Shown: positions 24,782 to 35,094 of the stretch, in pieces
How positions within the stretch are numbered: position 1 is the stretch's first letter
Layout: each line of letters begins with the position of its first letter
From: Holothuria scabra
Lineage: Eukaryota; Echinodermata; Holothuroidea; Aspidochirotida; Holothuriidae
NCBI GenBank assembly: GCA_037179385.1
Contig: CM074181.1
Span: forward strand, 50,178,394-50,242,393
Length of the DNA: 64,000 bases
Direction of reading: 5' to 3'
Position numbers and translations under genes: made by a program
Notes under the pieces: generated by a model
Seen by the model: only the letters and a program-made list of their open reading frames with translations
Database searches by the model: none
Told to the model about the DNA's origin: nothing

Positions 24782-26455
24782 TTAAAGTTTCTCACAAATC
24801 AACGCGATCGTCAGGGGATCTCGGTTAACAATGAACACAAGCCTTCGCCGTTCTGGGTTTTCAACCATTGCCCGCTTGAGTAACTTTCTTGCGTTTGTGG
24901 TGATAGCGGCATTGTGATAGAATCTCCGATCTTTTGTTCAAGAGGTTGGGGGAACGGTGATCGACTATAGCAAGTTTTTCAGCTTGACAAAGGTTACAAA
25001 AGCCAGATGGAGTTCTATGTGTGTGTGACTGTGCTAATATGTGCCAACGAATTGTAAAAGCCTGGCCGCTCCTCTTAAGGGACCAAACGTGTTTAGAGAG
25101 CTCGGTTTCTTTTTCATGACGTTCTAAGTTAAAAGATTTCTTGTGGTTGTTGTACAGTACCTTTCCTTGAATGGGCCGCCAGACATGTCTATGTATGAGT
25201 GTGTGGCATCGTTACCAGTGACTTCAGCCTTGTAGACTACGGCTGATGTGAGGCATTTCCCATCAAGGGGACAAGAAATTTTAACCCTGCAGTTACAGCC
25301 GCGATTTGGGGGTGTAGCAGTTTTCTTTGAAAGCACCTTAGAATTGTGGTTGCTTATGACGGCTTTCATGTTTTTCATGCAACTATAACTGACTTTCACA
25401 GTGTTTTTGTTAAATATTTTGTGCAGCTTATGCCCCGAGGGAAAGTGTTTGGCTATGAGTTTGAGGAAAGCCCTGCCAACGTTAGATTTGACTGTTTTAC
25501 TGAACGGGGGGTTGAACCAAATGACCTTCCTGTGCCTTTGCTTCCTCTTTCGCCTTGGAGTTTGCCCGCTCTCAAAGGGGTACTTCAGTTTATGTTGAAA
25601 GCCACTGGAGTCTAGTGCCTTTTGGTAGGCAGGCGCTGCAGCATCAAAAACTGCTTGATTGCAAGAGAGCTCAGCAATACGTTTGTTTACGGCCATGGGG
25701 ATGTTTTTAAGTATGTTGGGTGGGTGGTTTGACTGGGTATTAATGAACAGGGGGTGTCGTTGGGTTTCCTGTAGGGGGCATAGGTACCATCTCTCATATT
25801 AAGCGTGACATCGAGGAAATTTACGGTATGGAGGTTAGTTTCGATAGTGATTTTCAGGTCGAACTCGCTGAAAATTTTAATGAAATCCTTGCGGGCTCTG
25901 TCAGCGAGTCTTCCGGAGCGCGTTCTCAAGGATGCAAGTCCGTCGTCCCTGTAAAGTCCAACATCGGAGACACACTGTCGTGCTTCCTAAGGCTGTTAAG
26001 GATGTAGAGACCGACCAGTTCACATACCTCAGCGCCATCGAAACTGCCCATTGTGACATCAAAGGAGTGGGGGTTGCTTCGTTTCGTCCAGGGTGTATTT
26101 TTAATAAACAGGACCGACTTTCTAGCATGCATGATGATAGAGAAGTCCAGTCTCGAGATATGCACACGCTGCCTAGCCCATGTGAGGGCGGTAGTGAGTA
26201 GCTGCTGAGAAATGGAGGGGTAGAAGTCCACAATATCAAAGGCCATAAAGGTACGGAACTGCTTACCCTTGAGGGAAGTAAACCAGTCAATGACCGCGGA
26301 TGTGCTTCTCCACTGGTTAACTTTCGTGGCGGCCCGCAGGTTTTCATTTACACGTTCAAGGATAATTTTACTGACTCGTCCCATTTCGCCCTTGGCAGGG
26401 TTGATTAATCTGCATGATATTTTGTTGGGGAAATTTTCTTTATGGTCTTGCTCGT
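24782..26455 (-). mobile_element. Penelope-like retroelement, 5'-truncated and frameshifted
   Basis: On the minus strand, pieces of one protein follow in order: a thumb/finger region with NPAKGEMGRVSK, reverse transcriptase motif A in FMAFDIVDFYPSIS, the DVTMGSFDGAEVCELVGLYI motif, a catalytic YRDDG near 25950, FSEFDLKITIETNLHTVNFL, then an IWFNPPFSKTVKSNVG region and a linker with paired cysteines (GCNCRVKISCPLDGKC). A GIY-YIG-like endonuclease follows (YIDMSGGPFKERY; family form YIGMTGGPFKERY) and continues past 25124 as NNHKKSFNL to CNLCQAEKLAI. At least three frameshifts separate these. Penelope-like elements copy RNA into DNA and integrate with a GIY-YIG nuclease. This copy cannot make protein. 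Confidence 0.88.
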
Positions 26456-27079
26456 AAATGATAAAATGCTAAGTTCCACTGTAATTTAAGGTTCAAATGG
26501 TGAGGGGGGGGGTGGATGAGTAGGTATCAGCTTACCGGCTGTTATACCTCCAACCTGGTACATGATACCTTCGATGAAATATGCAAAGGAGTCACCAGGA
26601 AGCCAAAGTAGAGTTTATCAGGAAAATGTAAGCAGGTAAACCGGTTAAATCTTGCAAATCTCCTAGAAATAGAAATAAAAGAACAAGTTTCAAATGCTCG
26701 TAAATGATAAAATGCTAAGTTCCACTGTAATTTAAGGTTCAAATGGTGAGGGGGGGGGGGATGAGTAGGTATCAGCTTACCGGCTGTTATACCTCCAACC
26801 TGGTACATGATACCTTCGATGACATATGCAAAGGAGTCACCAGGAAGCCAAAGTAGAGTTTATCAGGAAAATGTAAGCAGGTAAACCGGTTAAATCTTGC
26901 AAATCTCCTAGAAATAGAAATAAAAGAACAAGTTTCAAATGCTCGTAAATGATAAAATGCTAAGTTCCACTGTAATTTAAGGTTCAAATGGTGAGGGGGG
27001 GGGGGATGAGTAGGTATCAGCTTACCGGCTGTTATACCTCCAACCTGGTACATGATACCTTCGATGACATATGCAAAGG
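26451..27079. repeat. Triplicated 245-bp exon 3/intron/exon 4 junction of copy D
   Basis: Starts of the repeated CTCGTAAATGATAAAATGC are at 26451, 26697 and 26942 (spacing 246 and 245). Each unit, read on the minus strand, holds the last part of exon 3 (from the AYVIEGIMYQ codons), its donor, a short intron with a C-tract, an acceptor, and about 95 nt of exon 4. Exon 4 is then joined back into exon 3 at a shared CTCCTTTG-like sequence. The third unit is joined directly to a Penelope-like element at about 26450. Confidence 0.9.
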
Positions 27080-27797
27080 TTATCCCTTGTTCGATATGGA
27101 AGTCACATAACAAGTCCGCAACGATACCACAGCTACCACCATACTGCATCCCTTGTGCAAACCCACTCACGAACATTAAAAATAAAAGATTGCCGAACAG
27201 TTTAAAGTTAACGCTCAACGGAAGATTAGTACCATTTACCAAAGCCGGAAGCAAACACATTGTTGCAACGTTCATTGCATCAAAGGCAAACAAAGTTGCA
27301 CTCCCAGTGATGCCGCCAATACCAGCTATTGTAGGAAGATATGCAGCCTTCAGTGTGGTAAGTCCTTGCGCCTCCCCAAATGACACTAGAAAAATTGCCC
27401 AGGACGAGTAGACGAACATACCGATCATTGCAAACGTTATTAATATTGCAAAGTTTGGGTGACACACAATTTGCTGAAAAGCAAAAACAATGCTTGTCAT
27501 AAACTGTAACTGTTCCCTTGTTATCATGTCATTTCCAGAGTTTGACTAATTCATTAAGTTTTTCGGTTGGTCTTGAAAGACTTCCAACATGAACACAGCT
27601 CAAAACTAAAGCTCCGAAACATGCTACTCCCAATTTATGACCAACACTTTCTATAAGCCACTTCAGGGTTATTGGTAAGACTGCTACACAAAAGTACATA
27701 AATGTTGTTCCAAAGGCAAAAATTGACTTGTAACTCTTTTTGTAGTTAGAGAGGACGTAGAAACTATTTGGAATGTTTAATAGACCAAACCCCAATC
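27026..27797 (-). pseudogene. Copy D exon 3 (frameshifted, otherwise well kept)
   Basis: It reads GFGLLNIPNSFYVLS through FGALVLSCVHVGSLSRPTEK, then breaks at LNELVKLWK-stop. The downstream half restarts at MITREQLQF and stays open through TM7-TM11 to AGK at the GTAAGC donor. Between GREQL-type and VCHPNFA positions it differs from copy B by two offsetting 1-bp indels. Confidence 0.83.
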
Positions 27798-27933
27798 TTG
27801 TGGTAAGAAGAAAATATTAGTTAATTAAAATACAGCTTATTTTCGAAATAAATTACCTTCTTTTCTCAAAAGCCTCAGTATATATGATCCTAATAAGGTC
27901 AACGCTTTCAGAACGTTTTCGCCTGCAAAACAC

Positions 27934-28140
27934 TGGATGGCCAAGTGGTTAGGGCATCAGACTTGCAGCTGGGAGACCAAGAATTCGACTCATGAACGGG
28001 TCATACTGAACGCATTTAAAATGGAACCAACTAACAATGTGTTTGCATTGCACCAGCAATGGAGTATAGCAGACAAACAAGTATGCCACATCTGGGAAAA
28101 ACGGTGGCCGGCCCGACTTAAACAAATTGTTTAGAAACGG
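27934..28140 (+). mobile_element. tRNA-derived SINE, copy D (best preserved head)
   Basis: ACTGGATGGCCAAGTGGTTA is followed by GGGCATCAGACTTGCAGC and AAGAATTCGACTC, close to pol III A and B boxes. The body holds a CTAACAATGTG piece and the tail ACGGTGGCCGGCCCGACTTA. A CTAA/TTAAC-rich simple repeat follows (28160-28270). Confidence 0.85.
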
Positions 28141-28820
28141 GGCCTTAAATCTTCATCCAATCATTTGACTAACCAACAAACCATCTAATTAATTACATAC
28201 ATACCCAACTAACTTACTAACCAACTTATTAACTAACTAACTAACTTATTAACTAACTAACTATACAAGTACTTCCAATCCAGTAAATCCAATCAAAATC
28301 CATTCAACATCAATCCTCTTAGGAGACTTTAGAAACATAAAAATAGTTCCAAAACCAATAAACTGCATAGATTTAGTTTTAATATTCATTTTAACTGTAT
28401 AAACATCAGAAAATATAACAAGAACAAAACCGAAACCTTTTACATGCTATAAACCCTAGCATTAGCTACATTTGTTTCAAGAACGGAACTATTACGGATG
28501 GATTTCAAGCACTCAGTCCAATCCGATTTGATCAAACTATACATAATGTGGATGTTTAGCCTTCTGTGGGAAGATGTTACGCTTGAAATGGAGGTAGTTT
28601 TATTAAAATCAAAGTTTGTTTCATCAAAGGGGGTGCTAGTGACTCCTTCCTGGTTATAGTTCTATGGTTTTAACCAACCTCCTCTCTTTGCCTTTACGCT
28701 CATTCTTAAGCCGAAGGACCTTCCAAGCAATGAGGAGTAACGTGTCGGTATTTTCACTTGTTACGCTATGTATATAATATCCGAAAAACATAATTAGCAA
28801 CTGCACTATTCTGAATAAAA

Positions 28821-30138
28821 GGCCTGTCCACACAGGATGCATTGCGTTCCGTTCCGGATACGACACGTTTTATTTCCGCATCCTTCCGGATACGTCAAGA
28901 CTCATGCCTGTCTGTACAGGATGCGTTCACGCTACGTCAATTTCGATGCGTCACTTTGAGATGCAGTGTGTAGTTTCCAATGACAATGCATGCTGATTGA
29001 CAAAAAAGTGTTAGTTTCGTGGAAAAAATGTAAAATTTGGTTTTATTTTATTCCTAAACACATTCAGTTTGTCACAATCTCTCCGAATTTGTACAAAATT
29101 ATTCAAAGTGGGTTTATCTCGATGGATTTCAGTTAGTGGCGCACCCAGGATTTCTCTCATGGAAGTGTAGGGACATGCAGTATGTTGCGTGATCGCCGGC
29201 CTGGGGGAGGTGTCCTACCGGAGGAGTGTTTCCTTCCTCCTTTGAAGGCGTTTGAGAAATTAGGTGTCCTTGCATGCAATCTGGTGCCACATTATGTACC
29301 TTTTGAAGTAAAATTTGTCTTAAAAAGTTTGCGTATTTTTAGGAACAAAAACAAATCGGCATCAGTGAGGGGAATGGGCTAACGGCCTCCCCTATTTACG
29401 CCACTGATTTCAGTGGACTGATTGGAATGGAGATTTTCTACAGTCAGAGTCTATCATTATCAAGTTGAGTAACCCAGTCGAGTTAAGTGTTTCGGCCCAG
29501 ATCGCTTGTGGGGTGCTTGGAGCGCAACGGTTGAGGAGAAGGGCTCGATCCCATCAGCCCCGAAGCTACGCCACTGATTATATACACTCCATTGCATATG
29601 TATATTTTCTCGTGTGTCGTGAAATGTCCCTATGCAGCCATGTCAAGTGTCCAGACTTCCCCTGCCTACCGTCCCAACAAGAATACAACTGTTTTTTCAC
29701 TTCCGAAGTCAAAAATGTCGCAAGGGCAGTGGGTGCCCAAAGAATTATCATAGGCCTACGTATACATTCCCAATGTTGTGAAAAAATGCCCCCAAAAGGA
29801 GCTTTTCTACTTATTTTACAGGCGTTTCATTTTGATTTTCCGCTCAAACAGTACCATTTTGCACCCATACCCCGTTAAATTGCATTTCATGAAAGAAAAA
29901 CAAAAAAGAAATCAAAGTTGACGCATGCTTCCGTACGTCAACTCTGTTTCTGAACGCACATGGACTTTGCCAAAATTTGACGCATCCGGAAGGGTACGTC
30001 AACTTTTTTCCGCATCGATCGTGACGGAACGCAACGCATCCTGTGTGGACGGTTCCATTGATTTACGTGCAAAGGGATAAAAGTGACGTGCCGTGTCGTA
30101 TCCCGAAGTGAACGCATTGCATCCTGTGTGGACAGGCC
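28821..30138. mobile_element. Inverted-repeat DNA transposon, 1.3 kb, only in copy D
   Basis: Both ends begin GGCCTGTCCACACAGGATGC (the right end as reverse complement) and stay similar for about 45 bp. Variants of ACGCATCCTGTGTGGAC recur near both ends. Copy C at 21980-22020 lacks the element, so it inserted after C and D separated. I could not identify a clean target duplication or a transposase, so the superfamily is open. A hAT-type element is nested inside. Confidence 0.82.
29134..29406. mobile_element. hAT-type element, 273 bp, nested in 28821-30138
   Basis: The ends TAGTGGCGCACCC and TTTACGCCACTG are inverted, and the flanks are an exact 8-bp duplication ATTTCAGT (29126-29133 and 29407-29414). 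The CAGTGGCG end type also occurs at 20923, 37213, 9890, 31110 and 41750. Confidence 0.85.
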
Positions 30139-31065
30139 TTAAGGCAGTTACATAAATTGAAAGTATAGAGAATAAATATTTCCAAATAGATTTTCTTAAA
30201 GTGGAATTTTAAAGTGTTACTTTCTACGACTATGAAACACGGAGAATAAAGTTCTATTTTAATTTCTTCTTCTGATTGTGGAGAAAACGCGGATTCTCAC
30301 TGCCCCGGTCTTCCCCTTCTCTTTCTGCGACATGCCTGCTATTCACCGTCGAATCACTGGTGGACCGCGGGGCTACTCCTTGGTGTTCTCACAAGACCTG
30401 TCACATACTCTCTGATGCATTGACAAAATTGGTTTACCTTGATTGGTTATTTATTAGCTCTGATAAAATAAGGGATAGTCTTCGCAAATCCCTGGGGGGC
30501 CCTTAAGTTTATTTAACCTTCTTACTATCAAACCTGTTGCATCATTAAGACATGAAATGGAAAATTGGCTAAAATAATTTTATTGAATGTAAAAAATTAT
30601 GATTTTGTGATCTTTAATGATATGTATTCATATTTTAATTTTAAGACATTTGCATGCCTCATTCTGATCCACTTGACGGTTGCGGGTTTGGCAGCAGCTG
30701 TAATGAGCACCATCACAGTTATTTTTGTAGAAATATTTTCTAATGTCAACAGAAAATATTAAAAAGAAACATTTTTTGTTCACCTTACTTTCCTCAGATT
30801 CTTTCACATTTCAAAACAACCTAATTTGGGCTTATTGTAATTGATATTTTTCCAAACAGAGAATTTGGGGGTAAGGAAGGTATAAAACTGAGAGTTCACG
30901 AGTTTGTGAAGTCTGCTATTTCACATATATTTTTCACATGGAGTAGACATAATTCTTGAACAATTGAAAAGTTACAGACATATCCGAGCAGCCAGTGCAG
31001 TCAGCCATTAGTGGGATCTATCAGCCTTAAATTACCTTAATTTTATTATTAATTTAATTCTAACC

Positions 31066-31112
31066 CTCCATGGCGATACCCCCCCCCCCCCGTGGCTACG
31101 TCACTGATGGTA
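31066..31112. mobile_element. hAT-type terminal fragment with C-tract, copy D
   Basis: The sequence CCATGGCGATACC, a run of C, then GGCTACGTCACTG resembles the two ends of the CAGTGGCG family brought close together. It is too short for more to be said. Confidence 0.5.
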
Positions 31113-31705
31113 TGTATGCAAATCTGAGCCCTAAAATTCCTTGAAATTGATGGACTTAAGAAGTATTTTAGTGTGCAACCATCCATGAAACAAATACGTA
31201 AATAATTTAAAAGGTAATGAACCCAAGTTATGCTAGACTAAGATAGAACATCACTTTGCCATTTGGATTCGTCTATATGATTCATGCGTGCAAGTGTGCC
31301 CTTAAACAGAATTCTACAGACATTGCTTTGCATTTACTTTCATTTCACTGCAAAAAGAGATGAACTATAAAGTGTTGATATACGTTTTTCAAAAATAATG
31401 AAATTTATATATTGAAAATAAATATATGAAAACCTTGCATTTACTAATTATCAAGACAATATATTTTGCATCTATGAATTCCAGTGGTTTTTATGCATAT
31501 CTGCCAGAAGAAATAGGCTTTGTGTCACATAGTGCTAATTGAATTAAATTACTTAAGGGTGTCAATCTTGTCATCCACAGGTGCTTAAAGAAATACCTAG
31601 ACAATAGATGAAATACTGGACATAAAGAGAGGTTAGAATAACAAACGGTACTTTTACAGTTGACACCTTTTATCAGCTTATGAAAATAGATAAATTATGA
31701 TTTAC

Positions 31706-31849
31706 CCGACATTGAATGTTAAACAAATAGATGCCATACAGAAGTAGTAAGTAGACCAGCACAGATGTAGCCACCTCCAGCCAAAATCCCACCTATTATA
31801 CACGTACTACAACAGGTAAAGTTGCGCAGAAGATAACCACCAAGAGGAG
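31706..31849 (-). pseudogene. Copy D exon 2, proximal duplicate
   Basis: It is 144 nt like copy B exon 2, with acceptor GTACAG and donor G|GTAAAT intact. It reads PLGGYLLRNFTCCSTC, then GGILAGGGYICAGLLTTSVW, then hits TAA at the second Trp position of the WHLFIWHS motif. Confidence 0.82.
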
Positions 31850-32102
31850 CTGTACAAAATATAAAAAATGTAAATAACAAGCTGCCACGAAATTGGAAAA
31901 AAGTCGGTTCCCTCCTCAACGCCACATACGTGCTCCTGAGGTAGCTTAAGTAATATATAGGTAGGGAAGAGTATCACCGGCAAGGTCAGAGTAAAATAAG
32001 AATCTTTTATAACTGGACATAAAGAGAGGTAAGAATAACAAACGGTACTTTTACAGTTGACACCTTTTATCAGCTTATGCAAATAGATAAATTATGATTA
32101 TC

Positions 32103-32246
32103 CTGACATTGAATGTTAAACAAAAAGATGCCATACAGAAGTAGTAAGTAGACCAGCACAGATGTAGCCACCTCCAGCCAAAATTCCACCTATTTTACAC
32201 GTACTACGACAGGTAAAGTTGCGCAGGAGATAACCACCAAGAGGAG
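32103..32246 (-). pseudogene. Copy D exon 2, distal duplicate
   Basis: This is a second 144-nt exon 2 inside a tandem duplication of about 397 bp. It carries the same TAA as its neighbour, so the stop predates the duplication. Its donor is GA instead of GT and cannot splice normally. Confidence 0.8.
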
Positions 32247-33189
32247 CTGTACAAAATATAAAAAATGTAAATTACAAGCTGCCACGAAATTGGAAAAAGT
32301 CGGTTTTCTCCTCAACGCCACATACGTGCTCCTGAGGTAGCTAGAGTAATATATAGGTAGAGAAGAGTATCACCGGCAAGGCAAGAGTAAAATATGAATC
32401 TTTTATAACTTACCTTGATTTATATTTATACATTTATAAATTTACTGTTGCATTGATCACTTGTTACTATATGCATTTTATTTCGACACTCTGTATCAGT
32501 CACAATTACCACCGTTTAATGTGCACAGTTGCATGTAGAATTTTACAAGGGGTTTCAAAGATTTATAGGTAGATAATGGTTAAATAGATCGACAGGATAC
32601 AGTGTGTTGTGTGATAGATCGTCACCTGTTTCTTTTGTTAAATCAAACGTCATGAGTGGAGAGGGAAATTAGGTCATAAATAAGTCATTAACATTTTGTC
32701 GTGTGAACTTTTGCCAAGGATAGGATGTGTTTCTACATTTTGAAAACTGTTCCAAAAGGTAGATTTGGCTATATGCAATATTGTGCCACGTATAAGCCTG
32801 TTATTATTTCAAGTTGTTTCTGTGCCAAAATAATGTATGTATGGTTAAAAATAATAGTTAAAAATGTTTGTTAAAGGTTCCCAAATGGCTTGGGATAGCA
32901 CCTCAGGGCCGTTAGCTCTGCATTAAAGTTACACCTAAATTGACATTTCTTGTTCTCGAATTTTGTGTGATAACAAATATTTCGTCAGCCAAAAGTTTTT
33001 CCAACCCTTCAGTGGAGAGTCTATAAGGGTGTTTAATGGGGCTCCCCATCACCAGTGGCCCAGGGGTCATAAATTTGAGAGCACAAGAACGGTTTGTGAA
33101 TAAACAACAAATTTTCAAATTTTCTTCTTATTTCTCTTCATTTTTCCTCCTCATAATATCAAAACATTAAGGACTCCAATATTGCATAC

Positions 33190-33420
33190 ACTGTTAAAAA
33201 TTTCTGTAAATTTACAGACTTTTTTTAACTTAAACTTTTTGTATTTTACTGTTAAAAGAGATTTTCTGTATCTTTACAGACACTTTGTATTGCTACAATA
33301 AAAAAAAGGTTGTTTAACATGTATTTTCTGTTTATTTGAAAAACCATTTCTGTCTGCTTTTTTAACCAAATTTACTGCTTTGTAAAACCTTTTCTGTAAA
33401 TTTACAGAAATTTTAACAGT
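33190..33420. mobile_element. Palindromic MITE at the broken 5' end of copy D
   Basis: The ends ACTGTTAAAAATTTCTG and CAGAAATTTTAACAGT are inverted repeats, each followed inward by the palindrome CTGTAAATTTACAG. The first base coincides with the point where similarity to copy C stops (33187). No target duplication is visible. Confidence 0.75.
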
Positions 33421-34843
33421 ATTTTGTATTTTTCTGATTTCACATAAATATACTGTCATTTAACAAACATTCATTTTGTTTTTAAGCTGAAAAAGAAACA
33501 AAAATAAGCCCAAACAAACAAATAAGAAATAGCCAGAAAATTTTCAATATATATAACATGCATCGTTCGAAGAAAAAAAAAACATTTTGGCAAATTTATG
33601 GCCCTATTTGAAAATTAACATACATTTATTATAAAAGCATACTTAGTTATTACGTTCTTAGTTATATATATCATACAACTGGTGTTTTGTCACACATTTT
33701 TAAATAAAAAGAAATTGTCAGGCCCTAATTTCAGAGCACTGACAATTGCTATACTGATGTCAACTCATCGCCACAGGCGCTCATGCACTTGATCGGAGCA
33801 AATTAAAAACGTTTCACAAATTTACTTGAAAGAGTCTGTAAATTTACCACTTTATGACGTAAATCTCATTTTGCATAAATGGGTGGAGCGAGTTTTGTAG
33901 GCATTTTCCTAACAAAAGGATTGCTGTTGCTTTGAATAATATCTTCTTTGGCGTTTTTTAATCAGGAAGTGATAAACTTATTGTTTACCTTGACTAAAAA
34001 TGTTTGCAACCAATGTATTTGCATTCTTTGTCATATTTATTTTAAAAACAATTATTATATTGTACAAAAAATGTGACTTTCCAATTACAAAGTTCCTAGA
34101 GATAGCAGTTTACTTGATAACAATATGACAACAAAGCATCCTTAAAGTGTTTTGATTGAAAACAACTTCGTAACGACACATTACGTTGAAAAGCAAATAC
34201 CTAAACACAACGTTTCAAGTAAATTGTGTGTCTGGGTCACCTATAAGCCTATAGTGATCAGGTGTCTTTAACGCCAGTAGGCCTAGTGTTTCGCACGATT
34301 TTGTAAATATTTGTAATGATTATAGGCTACTTCTGTTCGGCCTAGTGTTCCTCATTTCCCATATCACTTCGCCTAATGTTGCAGGTGCTTGATTATACAA
34401 GCGGAAAAGAGAAGGAAAATGCCTGTTGTAATTGGACAAAGTTCACAATTCCCGTCATAAAACTTCAATCTCCATTGTCCAAAAATCTCTGTTTGAAGAC
34501 ACGGTGAGATAACACAACCAAATTTATGTGCACTCTACACTGTGAAACCATCTTCATACAGAACGTTTACTAGCTTTGCCTGCCTTGTAGGAATGGACCT
34601 GATTTTAGAAGGATTAGATCCCGTTGTTTACAAGGACGACAGCTTCTAAAACTTGTTAGTGACATAACACCACTTCGTCGATAGATATCAATGGTAATTA
34701 ATTTCGAATGATAGGGCTTGTAAGTTGCAACTTTTCTGTTACCGAGAATGGTTATTATGAACTAATATACTAAAAATAATTTCATCAAAGGACTTATAAT
34801 TATGCAGGTATAAAACCACATTCACTCACTTTTATCATTTTAA

Positions 34844-35094
34844 CCCTTTACCGTTGTTTGGGTCCTTTTGGACCCATGCGGAGAGGTCGGCTGTCACCCA
34901 TCTTTGTTGTTTCACGCGGAGCTCGAAACTGCGAGTAGCTACCCGAAAATTCGGCCACAACAACGAGAGAGACAATAGTTTAAGGTCAAGGGGTCAGTGG
35001 CCTTCGGAAGCCGATGCGGGGCGGGCTACGTCCGCTTTTCCGCCCACTCCCGAGGCGCGCAAATATGCCCCGATCGGAGCACAACGGTAAAGGG
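34844..35094 (-). mobile_element. Single TTAA-flanked MITE (piggyBac-like), 251 bp
   Basis: TTAA at 34840-34843 and 35095-35098 flank a 251-bp element with CCCTTTACCGTTGT at one end and ACAACGGTAAAGGG at the other. The element is the array element in reverse orientation, including the palindrome GGGTCCTTTTGGACCC. A nearby paralogous stretch at 35279-35300 shows the unoccupied site (CATTTTAACGATTGGTTCAG). TTAA targets and CCC..GGG ends are piggyBac-superfamily hallmarks. There is no coding capacity. Confidence 0.88.

Larger units (their letters stand above)
26535..32246 (-). pseudogene. MCT-like transporter pseudogene, copy D (exons 2-4 remnants)
   Basis: It contains two exon 2 copies (32103-32246 and 31706-31849), exon 3 (27026-27797) and a triplicated exon 3/exon 4 junction. 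Exon 1 is absent: similarity with copy C ends at about 33187, where an inverted-repeat element begins. Both exon 2 copies read a TAA at the second Trp of WHLFIWHSLSG. Exon 3 has a changed acceptor (CAAG in place of CAGG) and a frameshift after LNEL; the remaining frame 27527-27027 is long and well preserved. Exon 4 pieces have a 1-bp deletion and are truncated after about 95 nt. Confidence 0.83.
31616..32409. repeat. Tandem duplication of about 397 bp containing exon 2 of copy D
   Basis: The segment from CTGGACATAAAGAGAGG at 31616 to 32012 is repeated from 32013 to about 32409 with few differences. The junction reads TTTTATAACTGGACATAAAG. The high similarity suggests a recent event. Confidence 0.88.
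27860..33187 (-). repeat. Segmental duplication arm D (inverted partner of 19400-22850)
   Basis: Same alignment as arm C, read in the opposite direction. Upstream of the missing exon 1, the segment 34190-35780 resembles the upstream region of copy A (12030-14830) in the same orientation, so D once carried the same 5' flank. Confidence 0.72.

Noticed and set aside
29465..29878. 137-residue open frame on the plus strand
   Set aside because: It lies inside the inverted-repeat transposon 28821-30138 and crosses a hAT-type end; no domain match.
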